The notes under the pieces: generated by a model
Database searches by the model: none
Told to the model about the DNA's origin: nothing
The model's input: only the letters and a program-made list of their open reading frames with translations
Shown: one piece after another, positions 25,430 to 34,900 of the stretch
Layout: the number at the start of each line of letters is the position of its first letter
How positions within the stretch are numbered: position 1 is the stretch's first letter
From: Panacibacter microcysteis
Lineage (GTDB): Bacteria > Bacteroidota > Bacteroidia > Chitinophagales > Chitinophagaceae
Direction of reading: 5' to 3'
Length of the DNA stretch: 64,000 nt
Assembly: GCF_015831355.1 (NCBI RefSeq)
Contig: NZ_JADWYR010000001.1
Span: 2,604,001 to 2,668,000, forward strand
Made by a program: the position numbers and the translations under genes

Positions 25430-28400
25430 TTAATAATTTTTAGATATAATTACTTCGTTTATTTGCTCTATCACATCTGTTAGTACATTTTCTACTTTAT
25501 TGATCATTTCCGGGAGCTGCGACAGTTTTTCTCCTGCCAGTTCAAACACTTCGAGATCGAGAATTTCCTGCCTGATAGCATTTACCGCCATATTGGTAAG
25601 CGATGGTTTTATGCGATGGGCGGTAGACCTTATTTTATCGATATTGCTGCTCTCTTCTGCCAAACGGATCTCCTGCAATGCAAGCTTTACTTCTTTGACA
25701 AAAATGGTCAGCATTTTTTCAATGAATTCTTTATTGCCACGGCTTATGTTTTTGAGGTTTTCTATGCTGAACAGCGGTTCTGAAACAAGCGATGCACTGC
25801 CGGCCTGGTTATTTGTCTGCTCGTACAGGCTATTGATGCCTAACCACTTTGCCAGCATTTGTACCAGCTCTTCTTCTTCGAATGGTTTTACAAGAAAATC
25901 ATTCATGCCAGACTCAAGGCATTTCTGTTTTTCGCCTGTGATAGCATTTGCGGTAAGGGCAATAATGGGTATGGTTTTAGAAATTTCCTGCCTGATGACC
26001 TGTGTAGCTTCTATACCGTCCATTACAGGCATACGCATATCCATTAATACAAGATCGTATTCATTGGTCTTGAGAGCGGCAATGGCTTCTTCACCATTGA
26101 TGGCTTCGTCTATAATTGCACTGTATTGTTTGAGGATAATAGTAGCAAGCACACGGTTCATCTCATTGTCTTCTACCAGCAATATCCTTTTATTGCGCAG
26201 TGTATTTGAACTGATCTTTTTGGCTTCTGTTTGTGCAAGGTCTTCTTTTATGCCTTTGTTGAATGGTATGTTTACACTAACGATGGTGCCAATATTCTTT
26301 TTGCTTTGCACCGTGATATTGCCGTGCATGAGTTCTATGAGTTCTTTCACAATGCTCATGCCCAGGCCTGTGCCGCTGTACCGTTTGCCGTTGTTGTCGT
26401 CTTCCTGCTCAAACTTGTTGAACAATGAATGCTGGAAATCATCACTCATGCCAATGCCTGAATCTACCACTTCTATGTTGATGAGCTGGCTCGATTCCCT
26501 TTCAGCAGATACGCTGCAGTAAATACTGATACTTCCCTTTTCTGTAAATTTTACAGAGTTACCCAAGAGGTTGATGAGGATCTGGTTTATGCGGTATGGA
26601 TCGCCGATAAGAACAGGCGCAATGGTAGTATCTATTTTTGAGTACAGCGCAAGACCTTTTTCTTCGGCCTTGTGTACAATAACCTGCAAAGCCTTTCCCA
26701 CCACTGCTTCCAGCTCAAATGCTGTGCTTTCCAATGTCATCTTACCCGCTTCTATCTTAGAAAAGTCGAGGATATCATTGATGATAACGAGCAGGTTGGA
26801 TGCAGCATTATTAATGGCGTTCAAATAGAATTGCTGCTGGCCATCCATCACGGTTCTTTCCAACTGTTTGGCCATGCCGAGAATTGCATTCATCGGCGTT
26901 CTTATTTCATGGCTCATGTTTGCAAGAAACAGGTCTTTGGCCTTGGAAGATTGCTCAGCCAGTTGTTTGGCCTTTCGCAGTTCCTGCTCCAGTATTTTCT
27001 GGTTGGTTATATCCAGGCAGATAAGGAGTGAACCCTTGAACTCACCCGTATGCAGGTGCAGCGGCGAGCCACTTACCAGCCACCAGCGTGGCTCACCGGC
27101 TTTATTGCGTGTAACAAATTCATATACTTCAGAAACACCTTCTTTTTTCAGGTACATTTTCTGTTTAATGAAAAGCCTGCTTTCGCCTTCTGAAAAAACG
27201 TTGTATAATTTTTTACCAATGAGTTCCGGCATATCGTAGCCACTCATACGGCAGAGGTTTTCATTGGCAAAAAGTATGGTGGAATCTGCGTCCAGCTCTA
27301 CCATTCCAAGGTTCATGTTTTCGATGATGCTCCTGTATTTTTCTTCGCCGTTGCGTATAGCTTCTTCTATTTTTTTTCTTTCTGTAATATCCTGCGAGAA
27401 GCCTATTACGTAAGGCTCTTTACCGGGTTCTTCTACTTTGTAATTCTGGTACAGGAGGTAATTCTTTTTGCCGCTTTTACTTACCGCACAAAAGACGCCC
27501 TTGTGGCTGCCACCATGAGAAAAAGCATCGAGGTATTTTTCTTTGAATAATACCAGGTCTTCCCGCGGAATAAAGCTATACAACTTGTGGCCAATCATTT
27601 CTGCTTCACTATAACCTAGTAGCCTGCATGTAGCCGGGTTAATTGTGAGTATCGTGCCATGCATATCATGCGTGCAAATGAGTGCCTGGCTGAAATTGAA
27701 CAGATCCCGGTATCTTTTTTCACTAAGGCTCAGGTCATCTTCAAACTGCTTGCGGTCTGTAATATCTATGCCATAACCAATCATGAATTTCACCCTGCCA
27801 TTGTCATCTATAACGGGGTAGAGCTTGCGCAGGTAATGCAGTGCCTTACCATCCCTGGTAATATTTTTCTCTTCCCATTCCAGTTGTTTTCCGGATTCGA
27901 TTACCTGTTCAAATAATTGTTTTCGTCTAAGGGCAATATCAAGTGGTTTATTGCGCTGAAGGCAAAAGTCCTCGTCTTTTTTGCCCACAAGCCACCTGCG
28001 CAGTTCATCGTCTTTTACTGCGTAGGGATTTACATAGAGGTATTCACGTTTTTCATTCAGCACTGCAACATCTGCAGGTATCTCATTCAAAACATCTTCA
28101 TAAAATTTCTTTTGGGCTTCAAGTTTTTTATCGGCGTTAATGCGGTCAGTAACATCTGAGAACTTCCACAGTATGCCCTTGAACTCATTATCTATGAAAA
28201 CAGGTGTATGGGCTATCTCATAAATGTTCCCGTTGAAAAGTTCAATGATCAGCCCTGTTACTTTACTGCGTTGCTGTACCAGGTTCTTTACCAGGTCTGT
28301 AAACAGTGCCGCACTTTTAGCAGATTTGCCACAGTGATTGATCACTTCAGCAGCGCCAAGTGCACTCAGCGCCTGCGGTGTAAACGAGATATTGAACATG

Positions 28401-29224
28401 GTGCAGAACTGCTGGTTGCTTAGTATTACATTCCTGTATTCATCTTCTACCAGTATACCATCATTCAAATTTTCCGATAACGAATTAAAGCGCTGTTCAC
28501 TCTGCCGTAAGGCACTTTCTGCCTGTTTAATGCTGGTAATATCTGTATGTGTACCGGCTGTTATTAGCGGTTTACCAGCGGCATTTTTCTTTACGACCAC
28601 GCCTTTATCAAGCACCCATTTTATAGAACCGTCTTTGCAAAGCAGCCGGTATTCAAGACAATGATGGTCAATTGTACCCTCTTTATACCGGGCATCTATT
28701 GCTTCCAGCACAGGGCGGTCGCTCGGGTGAATACTGTTCCACCACAGTGTTACATTATCGTCTTCAATACCCGCATTCAGTAGTTCTGATTGTTTTTTTG
28801 AAAACCTGGTAATACCGGTGGTAAAGTTGTGCTCCCAGATATTGTCTGCAACCTGTTCAATGTTTTCCGTAAAATTGTTATTGGTAAAATCATGCTCAAT
28901 TACAAAAAGATAGCCTGCCGGTTGCATACATTCAAACCGGCATTTCATGAAAATGCCTGTGCCTGCCAGTGTTATAACGTTGCCGCAGTGGAGCAACAAT
29001 GTTTCTGTATCAGCAATTACAGATGTGCCTGCACTAATGGTAAAAAAATCAAATAGTAAAAGGCCTGCAAGGCTGCCGAAGTGTTCTGATACCGTATTGC
29101 TGTGCCTGCAAATAACAAAGTCTTTGCCGGCGAGAATATAGCTGGCGAACAGGCGGTCTAACTGCGATGGTTCAATTTGCAAAGCACTGGCAGTTTCGTC
29201 AAAATTTTGTTGCATCCGCACCAT
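25430..29224 (-). CDS. Multi-PAS hybrid histidine kinase with receiver and Hpt domains
   Basis: A 1264-residue sensor kinase with no obvious membrane helix. About five PAS/PAC modules fill residues 130-755 (repeats of DITxxKxxE-type PAC ends). The HisKA H-box FLANMSHEIRTPMNAILGM follows (H772). The ATPase has VVDSGIGM and GTGLGMSIVKELI. The receiver has VEDNEMNR and phospho-Asp D1062 (LMDMRMPVMDG). A C-terminal Hpt has H1203 (STAHRIKPSL). This gives a full His-Asp-His relay whose next step needs a separate receiver, and the CheY-like protein 218 nt downstream is the obvious candidate. Ligands of the PAS domains are unknown; cytosolic or redox cues are possible. Confidence 0.93.
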   Translation of the reverse strand: MVRMQQNFDETASALQIEPSQLDRLFASYILAGKDFVICRHSNTVSEHFGSLAGLLLFDFFTISAGTSVIADTETLLLHCGNVITLAGTGIFMKCRFECMQPAGYLFVIEHDFTNNNFTENIEQVADNIWEHNFTTGITRFSKKQSELLNAGIEDDNVTLWWNSIHPSDRPVLEAIDARYKEGTIDHHCLEYRLLCKDGSIKWVLDKGVVVKKNAAGKPLITAGTHTDITSIKQAESALRQSEQRFNSLSENLNDGILVEDEYRNVILSNQQFCTMFNISFTPQALSALGAAEVINHCGKSAKSAALFTDLVKNLVQQRSKVTGLIIELFNGNIYEIAHTPVFIDNEFKGILWKFSDVTDRINADKKLEAQKKFYEDVLNEIPADVAVLNEKREYLYVNPYAVKDDELRRWLVGKKDEDFCLQRNKPLDIALRRKQLFEQVIESGKQLEWEEKNITRDGKALHYLRKLYPVIDDNGRVKFMIGYGIDITDRKQFEDDLSLSEKRYRDLFNFSQALICTHDMHGTILTINPATCRLLGYSEAEMIGHKLYSFIPREDLVLFKEKYLDAFSHGGSHKGVFCAVSKSGKKNYLLYQNYKVEEPGKEPYVIGFSQDITERKKIEEAIRNGEEKYRSIIENMNLGMVELDADSTILFANENLCRMSGYDMPELIGKKLYNVFSEGESRLFIKQKMYLKKEGVSEVYEFVTRNKAGEPRWWLVSGSPLHLHTGEFKGSLLICLDITNQKILEQELRKAKQLAEQSSKAKDLFLANMSHEIRTPMNAILGMAKQLERTVMDGQQQFYLNAINNAASNLLVIINDILDFSKIEAGKMTLESTAFELEAVVGKALQVIVHKAEEKGLALYSKIDTTIAPVLIGDPYRINQILINLLGNSVKFTEKGSISIYCSVSAERESSQLINIEVVDSGIGMSDDFQHSLFNKFEQEDDNNGKRYSGTGLGMSIVKELIELMHGNITVQSKKNIGTIVSVNIPFNKGIKEDLAQTEAKKISSNTLRNKRILLVEDNEMNRVLATIILKQYSAIIDEAINGEEAIAALKTNEYDLVLMDMRMPVMDGIEATQVIRQEISKTIPIIALTANAITGEKQKCLESGMNDFLVKPFEEEELVQMLAKWLGINSLYEQTNNQAGSASLVSEPLFSIENLKNISRGNKEFIEKMLTIFVKEVKLALQEIRLAEESSNIDKIRSTAHRIKPSLTNMAVNAIRQEILDLEVFELAGEKLSQLPEMINKVENVLTDVIEQINEVIISKNY

Positions 29225-29895
29225 AGTAACTGCGTTGCTTTCATTTTTTGGGGTATGGATAACTACACGTAATACATTTACCGGCCAGCAGTCTGTGTTT
29301 ACAGCAAATGCTTTCCTTTAACCAGGCGCATAACAAATGGCGGTAATAGTAATAATGAATAATGGTGTGTGTAGTAAAGCACTTAAAGGTTTTTCCTGAT
29401 TTTTTTAATAGATCCAAAACACGGATAGCAAATGATCAGATCTTTTTTCTTTACACTTTGGCCAGGGACTGTAGTCTTACATGCCACAAACTGATGAATG
29501 AAAAGAAAATCGCGGAGAAGCTACAGCACCTGTAATTGTTCTATCAAAACAGCTCTTGTGTGAAACAATGATGAGATTGCGGCTTTCCATGTATTGGATT
29601 TATACAAAATTTCATTGTTTTTAGACTATGCAGAAATAAACAGTATTAAATTAAACTTAGAAATTAGTTTTTGGGGTTCTCAAAAGCTTAAGTATTCATC
29701 TTATTGCTTATGTAAGCACAACACATGCATCCTATTTCATATGCAAACCGGCATTATGTAAATTTTTTTAGAATATGTATAAACGCGGTAGTGTAAATAA
29801 AAAAGAAAGAAATATTGTTAGCCGGCAACAGTATTTCAATGGGGCACCTGTTGTGTCACTCACTTCAGCGTTCAGCACTTTTTTGGGCAACGATG
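29225..29895. other. 671-bp gene-free region
   Basis: AT-rich sequence between the hybrid kinase start and the D-TA-family stop. I see no gene, RNA or hairpin terminator I can support. The only clear structure is SPR copy R10 at 29822-29876. The promoter of the kinase should lie here, but no exact TAnnTTTG box was obvious. Confidence 0.6.
29822..29876 (+). repeat. SPR repeat copy R10 (CTTCAGC-type core)
   Basis: The core GTTGTGTCACTCACTTCAGC is at 29850-29869, with CCGGC 28 nt before it. It is antisense, ending 19 nt from the stop of the D-TA-family gene. Confidence 0.85.
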
Positions 29896-30996
29896 CTAAA
29901 CAGAGATCGACCTGTCTCTTGCCACTACGCGCCAGGCTGTGGTAATTATTTTGTCTTCCACCACTTTTACAGTATCGTAGAGTGCAACGGTAGGGCATAT
30001 GTGCACAGGTACGCCGTACAATACATCTCCTACAGTAAACAGTGATGTGTCTGGTACGCGCAGTATCAGGTGTTCTTCACTCTGGCCTATTGGCTCTGCG
30101 CCCGGCAGGTTAAGAAAATGCACCCGTGGAAAAGGATTTTCGGCAGCCACAGATTTATGGCCCAGGTCGGTACAGATGGTATCTGCGTCTGTTATAGAAA
30201 TAATGCGGGTAACAACAAGTGCGGCAAATAAGAAAGGTTCGTCTGGCATTATTTGCTGGTAACCCCAATCCCAGAATATAAATGTGCCGGGGCTGCATTC
30301 CACACCTTCGCGGTGAGCATGTATGGGAAAGGTAGGAGTGCCGCCTGCTACAATTGCAAGCTCTTTGTGCATTGTATTCTTTAATGATTCTGCCAAAGAA
30401 GTAACCTGGAGAAATGCACGGTCGCAATTGAATTTACGGGCCGAATAATCTTTATCTCTTATATGTCCGTCGTAAGCATGCAGGCCAATAATGTTAATGC
30501 CGCCAAGCGATCTGAACAATTCGATTAGCTGTACAGCATGAAATGGCCTGATGCCCGTTCTGTTCATGCCTGTATTAAGATCGAGGTAAACGTCTATTAC
30601 TTTGCCTGCTTCCAGGAAAATGTCGGAAAGGTTGCTGGCAGCGCCAATATCATCTATAATGCAGGAAAAATGGGTGCCCGGGAAGGCTTCCACCAGTTTT
30701 AATAACCGCAATGCTTTGGGGCCTACCGGCTGGTAGGCCAGCAGCACATCTTTTGCCTGTATGGTACCGAGCATTTCTGCTTCTGCAATGGTAGCGCATT
30801 TAAATTTTTGTATGTCGTGCGCCATCATCATCTGGCACACTTCAGCAATTTTATTTGTTTTTACGTGCGGCCTGAGCAAGCTTACATCTTTTACCATGCT
30901 TTTTACCAGCCTGATATTTTCCTCTACGCGTTCTTTATAAATAACCAACGCAGGAGAATCAGTTGTGTCAATGTTTTCTATCTCAAACCAACTCAT
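29896..30996 (-). CDS. DSD1/D-threonine aldolase family PLP enzyme, probable D-serine dehydratase
   Basis: A 366-residue fold-type III PLP protein (alanine-racemase-like barrel plus beta domain). The PLP lysine is K46 in LRPHVKTNK. LNTGMNRTGI and VAGGTPTF are family motifs. The C-terminal metal site is H332-x-C334 (VPVHICPTVA). As I recall the family, eukaryotic-type D-serine dehydratases use His-x-Cys for zinc, whereas D-threonine aldolases have His-x-Asp; this favours D-serine dehydratase. The neighbours, a RidA protein and a GntP-type permease in the same direction, fit import of D-serine and clearance of 2-aminoacrylate. A 293-nt gap with repeat R11 separates it from ridA. Confidence 0.82.
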   Translation of the reverse strand: MSWFEIENIDTTDSPALVIYKERVEENIRLVKSMVKDVSLLRPHVKTNKIAEVCQMMMAHDIQKFKCATIAEAEMLGTIQAKDVLLAYQPVGPKALRLLKLVEAFPGTHFSCIIDDIGAASNLSDIFLEAGKVIDVYLDLNTGMNRTGIRPFHAVQLIELFRSLGGINIIGLHAYDGHIRDKDYSARKFNCDRAFLQVTSLAESLKNTMHKELAIVAGGTPTFPIHAHREGVECSPGTFIFWDWGYQQIMPDEPFLFAALVVTRIISITDADTICTDLGHKSVAAENPFPRVHFLNLPGAEPIGQSEEHLILRVPDTSLFTVGDVLYGVPVHICPTVALYDTVKVVEDKIITTAWRVVARDRSISV

Positions 30997-31207
30997 ACAT
31001 AGTGTTTTGTTGAAGTATATTTTATGATGGTGTATTTGGGTACGGTTATTACATGCAGGAGTGCTGTAACGGGCAACGGCATTGGTTTGAAAGCAGGCTT
31101 TTATAAACGTTCATCACCGGTTTCCGGATATATTAAAAACAGGCGTTTGTTACTGATATAAATACAAGGTTGAGTATTGTCAACCAGCTTGTTTACTGAT
31201 CGCTGCA

Positions 31208-31273
31208 GCTGAATACTGCTTTGCAGTACAAGAGTGCGACGCAACGACAGCGTAATAGTAGCGCTACTGCCGG
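31208..31273 (-). repeat. SPR repeat copy R11 (type A core)
   Basis: The minus-strand core is at 31226-31245. CCGGC is 28 nt before it and CAGC 14 nt after it. The unit begins 16 nt after the RidA stop, in sense. Confidence 0.9.
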
Positions 31274-31289
31274 GTTCAAAAAAATAAAA

Positions 31290-31751
31290 TTAGCTTAATT
31301 CAAAAAGTGCTTCGATTTCTACAGGGATATTGCCGGGCAATGTACCCATACCAACTGCACTTCTTACACCAATACCATCTTCTTCTCCCCACACTTTTGC
31401 AAATAATTCACTGCAGCCGTTGATTACGTACGGGTGTTTTTCAAAATCTGCTGTGCAGTTTACCATGCCCAGCACTTTGATCACTCTTTTGATTTTATTA
31501 AGCGAACCGAGATTGGTTCTTAGTGTAGATAATATGGTAAGACCCACCTGCTGCGCAGCCAGCCTGGCCTGCTCTATATCAAGGTCTTTGCCCACACGGC
31601 CAACGATCAGTGTCTGGTCGTTTTGTACCGGTCCATGGCCTGAAACATAGCAATGATTACCGTTTACAAGGCAAGGTTTATAAACACCCATTGGTGCCGG
31701 GGCCGGCGGAAGTTGAAGACCAAGTGCAGCAAAATTTTCTTCGGGAGTCAT
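31290..31751 (-). CDS. ridA: RidA/YjgF-family enamine/imine deaminase
   Basis: A 153-residue RidA-family protein, slightly longer than the 130-residue archetype, which forms cytosolic trimers. CYVSGHGPVQND and the C-terminal GVRSAVGMGTLPGNIPVEIEALFE contain the Arg that binds the substrate carboxylate. The expected reaction is hydrolysis of reactive 2-aminoacrylate or other enamines to keto acids. It starts 10 nt after the permease stop and precedes the PLP enzyme that could produce such enamines, so the operon is self-consistent. Confidence 0.88.
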   Translation of the reverse strand: MTPEENFAALGLQLPPAPAPMGVYKPCLVNGNHCYVSGHGPVQNDQTLIVGRVGKDLDIEQARLAAQQVGLTILSTLRTNLGSLNKIKRVIKVLGMVNCTADFEKHPYVINGCSELFAKVWGEEDGIGVRSAVGMGTLPGNIPVEIEALFELS

Positions 31752-31761
31752 TGTGTCGTGT

Positions 31762-33078
31762 TTAGTGAATGATATAATTCAGTAAAAGCACTGCAATAAT
31801 ACCAACAACTGAAACAATTGTTTCCATAATACTCCATGTTTTCATGGTTTGCTTGATGGAGAGGTTGAAATATTCTTTAAAGAGCCAGAAGCCCGAATCA
31901 TTAACATGAGAGAAGAATAAACTGCCTGCGCCCGTGGCCAATACCATCAGGTTTGGGTCTGCACCGGTAGAGGCAATTAATGGCGCCACTATACCCGCAG
32001 TAGTAAGGCCGGCAACAGTTGCAGAGCCTATTGCCACACGAATGATTGCGCTGATGCTCCATGCAGCCAGCAAAGGATTGATGTGCAGGTTTTGTAAAGA
32101 AGCTGCGATTTCATTGCTGATGCCGGTATCTGTCAGCACCTGTTTTAACGAGCCTGCGCCACCAACAATAAACAGGATCACAGCAATGTCTTTTGCGGCA
32201 TCATTCAGTGAATTACCGATCTGCGACATCTTTCTGCCCTGCCTGATACCCAACGTATAAATTGCAAACAACACTGTAATGAGCATGGCAATAGCCGGTT
32301 CGCCTACTGCTGTGGCAATTTTACCAAAGGTGCCTGCTGTATTGAAAAACATTTTGGTAAGTGTGGCAGCAGAAATAAGGATAACGGGCATAAATGCGGT
32401 AAGTATACTGATGAACATACCCGGCAATGATGCTTCATCTTTTGGCGGAGCTATAAAAGATTCGAGCGGCCTGTTGTTGTATTTTTTGAGTGTTTTTGCA
32501 AATACCGGCCCGGCCAGAATGATACATGGTGCGGAGACGATAAAACCATACAGCATGGTTAACCCGAGATCTGCATGGAATTGCTGCACCAGCGCTGTAG
32601 GTGAGGGGTGCGGCGGTAAATATCCATGTGTAACAGATAAGGCAGATACGGCCGGCAATGCAAGATAAACAGGTGGTATTTTGTACCTGGTGGCAATACT
32701 GATAGCCAACGGCAGTATGAGCACAAAACCAACATTATAAAAAAGCGGTATGCCAATAATAAAGGCAGTAATGAGCAATGCCCACACAAGGTTTTTCTTT
32801 CCTGAAAATTTTATAAGACCAGCCGCTATACGCTCTGCTGCGCCACTTTCTGCTACCAGTTTACCCAGCATTGCACCAAGACCGATAATAATGATCAAAG
32901 TGCCCAGCAGATCTCCCATGCCTTTCTGCACCGCATTGGAAATGGCAATTACGTCCATCCCATTACAAAGGCCAACAAAAAGACATACAATGATGAATGA
33001 TAAAAAAGCATTCAGTTTTGCCAATGTTATCAGTAAGATCAGGAGAAGTATGCCCAGCGCCAGTATTAGGAAAGACAT
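31762..33078 (-). CDS. GntP-family permease (gluconate or D-serine type)
   Basis: A 438-residue GntP-family H+ symporter with about 12 helices. Family signatures include GLGAMLGKLVAESGAAERIA, GIPLFYNVGFVLILPL, THGYLPPHPSPTALV and SHVNDSGFWLFKEYF near the C-terminus. The family imports gluconate and relatives, and includes the D-serine carrier DsdX. Because ridA follows by 10 nt and a DSD1-type PLP enzyme after that, D-serine (or D-threonine) is the favoured substrate. Sequence alone cannot exclude gluconate or another hydroxy acid. Confidence 0.87.
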   Translation of the reverse strand: MSFLILALGILLLILLITLAKLNAFLSFIIVCLFVGLCNGMDVIAISNAVQKGMGDLLGTLIIIIGLGAMLGKLVAESGAAERIAAGLIKFSGKKNLVWALLITAFIIGIPLFYNVGFVLILPLAISIATRYKIPPVYLALPAVSALSVTHGYLPPHPSPTALVQQFHADLGLTMLYGFIVSAPCIILAGPVFAKTLKKYNNRPLESFIAPPKDEASLPGMFISILTAFMPVILISAATLTKMFFNTAGTFGKIATAVGEPAIAMLITVLFAIYTLGIRQGRKMSQIGNSLNDAAKDIAVILFIVGGAGSLKQVLTDTGISNEIAASLQNLHINPLLAAWSISAIIRVAIGSATVAGLTTAGIVAPLIASTGADPNLMVLATGAGSLFFSHVNDSGFWLFKEYFNLSIKQTMKTWSIMETIVSVVGIIAVLLLNYIIH

Positions 33079-33153
33079 CGGCTAACAAGCAATTTGATGA
33101 GCTGGTAAGATACAAACTGAAACGTTATGCCTGTTATTATACGGTTACTTTTT

Positions 33154-33969
33154 CTATTGCCCGTTTAGCAGGCTGTCTATTTTCTTTGGTACAACAGGAA
33201 AATTATACAGGTCGTTATGGCCACCGCCTTCTATCGTGATCACTTCATCTGCCGGCTTTAAGAGGGGCTGTAGTTTCCCGGTGTTGCTGTAAGGTATGGT
33301 GCCATCGTCGGTGCCGTGAAAGATAGTAACAGGCGCAACTACCTTCGTAATAAAATCGTGTGTGGGAATGGTAAACTCGCTCATCCACTCTACCGGGTAC
33401 ATAAATGCATAATGTTTTGCAATCTGTGGTATGCTGTAATACGGCGATTCAAGTATCAGCCGTTTGCAATTCTTTACAGAGGCCAGTTGCGTGGCAATAC
33501 CTGTTCCCAGGGATTTGCCATAAATAATGATGCTGTCAGCCGCAAAGCCAGCGGCGCGGCATAGTTTATACAATTGGTCAGAAAGCGTGTAAAACATTGC
33601 TTCTGTTCTTTCACCGGTAGATTTACCATACCCGGGGTAATCTATCATCCAGACTTCGTAGCCGTTCTTCGTAAAGTATGGTGCAAAATGGGCATAGTAT
33701 TCAATATTGTTCATGTTGCCATGAAAGTAGAGTACGGCACCTTTGCGCAGTGCGTCATTGCCGGTCCTGAACCGCACTACATCAAACATGGTGCTGCTGT
33801 CGTAGTAAATTTTTTTCTCTTCAAAAGGCTGGCTGAAAGAAAAAGTATGATCCTGCGGTAAAGGCTCCGGGTGAAAAAGCAACACCGGCTGCAGAAAGTA
33901 CAAAGCTATGCCACATACCACGTAGATGATCACAATAATACCAATCCAGTTCCTGATCTTCTTTTTCAT
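33154..33969 (-). CDS. Alpha/beta hydrolase with N-terminal membrane anchor
   Basis: A 271-residue ABHD/BEM46-like hydrolase. A membrane helix (about 8-27) is followed by the oxyanion region AVLYFHGNMNNIEYY. The nucleophile elbow is YGKSLGTG, the acid Asp is in IFHGTDDGTIPY, and the His is in EGGGHNDL. It should be a serine esterase, lipase or thioesterase at the inner membrane. It lies 9 nt after a paralogous gene of the same length and layout, so the pair arose by tandem duplication and is probably cotranscribed. Substrate unknown. Confidence 0.87.
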   Translation of the reverse strand: MKKKIRNWIGIIVIIYVVCGIALYFLQPVLLFHPEPLPQDHTFSFSQPFEEKKIYYDSSTMFDVVRFRTGNDALRKGAVLYFHGNMNNIEYYAHFAPYFTKNGYEVWMIDYPGYGKSTGERTEAMFYTLSDQLYKLCRAAGFAADSIIIYGKSLGTGIATQLASVKNCKRLILESPYYSIPQIAKHYAFMYPVEWMSEFTIPTHDFITKVVAPVTIFHGTDDGTIPYSNTGKLQPLLKPADEVITIEGGGHNDLYNFPVVPKKIDSLLNGQ

Positions 33970-33978
33970 CGTGCAGGT

Positions 33979-34794
33979 TTAATAGCGCAATATATCGCGG
34001 ATAAAATTATGGTATTCGGGGAATGAAGGAAGATTGTTATGCCCGCCACCATGTATCGTAATAAGCGTAATCTTGTTCGGGTTAAGTGCCCGCAGTCTTT
34101 CGCTGTGGCTTATGGGTATAAGCCAGTCTTTTGTACCGTGAATAATATACGTGTGGCAGTTAACCCTTGTAATCCATTTATCTGTACGCAAATGATACCG
34201 CAACACATATTGATGTGGTAGAAATGGCAGGAACCTTTCCGCAACTTTTTTAAAGCTGAAATAAGGAGAATCGATAATGAGGTAACGTGGTTTGTTATCT
34301 GCAGCAAGCTTCGTAGCAAAGCCACTGCCAAGGCTCCGCCCATATACAAGAATATGGTGTTCGTGGTATTGTACTGCCAGTGTATCGTACACAAACTGCA
34401 GGTCTTGTTTAATGTCCCGCTCACTGCGTTTGCCCGTGCTTTTGCCAAAACCGCGGTAATCAACCATCACCACATCGTAGTTGTACCGGTAAAAATCCCT
34501 GGCATATTTTGCCCAGCCTTTAATACTGCGGGTATTGCCATGCAGGTATAGTATAAGCCCATGTGGCTTTTTGCAGTAAAAGTGAAGCCCGTTGATGGTA
34601 ACACCTGTGGCCACATCAAAGAAAAGTTCTTTAAAAGGCACATCATATTTGTATACAAAATCTTTGGGAAGTTTTTCCGGTTTAAAAATGAACCTCTCCT
34701 GTAAAAAGTATAGCAACAACAGAAGAGCAATATAGCCTGCAGCAATGTAGAAAACCACATTGTTAATGGTAAGCAGTGCATACAACAGTTCCAT
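33979..34794 (-). CDS. Alpha/beta hydrolase with N-terminal membrane anchor (tandem paralogue)
   Basis: A 271-residue paralogue of the next gene. A membrane helix (about 9-30) is followed by the motifs LILYLHGNTRSIKGWA, VYGRSLGSG (Ser nucleophile), YIIHGTKDWLIPISHSER (Asp) and IHGGGHNNL (His). It is the first of the two tandem hydrolase genes, separated by 9 nt. Both keep a complete triad, so both are probably active, perhaps with different acyl or lipid substrates. Repeat R12 lies in its upstream region. Confidence 0.87.
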   Translation of the reverse strand: MELLYALLTINNVVFYIAAGYIALLLLLYFLQERFIFKPEKLPKDFVYKYDVPFKELFFDVATGVTINGLHFYCKKPHGLILYLHGNTRSIKGWAKYARDFYRYNYDVVMVDYRGFGKSTGKRSERDIKQDLQFVYDTLAVQYHEHHILVYGRSLGSGFATKLAADNKPRYLIIDSPYFSFKKVAERFLPFLPHQYVLRYHLRTDKWITRVNCHTYIIHGTKDWLIPISHSERLRALNPNKITLITIHGGGHNNLPSFPEYHNFIRDILRY

Positions 34795-34828
34795 GCTTAA
34801 AAATACTCAAATAAATCTTTTTATGAGG

Positions 34829-34896
34829 CCGGCAGATGTACGTTGTGGCATCGCCTGTTGCTACGCTCAGTTCAGGGTTCCGTTTTTCATGGCAGC
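34829..34896 (+). repeat. SPR repeat copy R12 (most divergent core)
   Basis: The core GTTGCTACGCTCAGTTCAGG is at 34857-34876. CCGGC is 28 nt before it and CAGC 16 nt after it. The copy is antisense and ends 4 nt from the phosphoribosyltransferase stop. The arms identify it; the core alone would be missed. Confidence 0.75.
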
Positions 34897-34900
34897 TGCT

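Noticed and set aside
29225-29895. Possible RNA gene in the 671-bp gap upstream of the hybrid kinase
   Set aside because: I found no tRNA-like cloverleaf, strong hairpin or terminator; only repeat R10.
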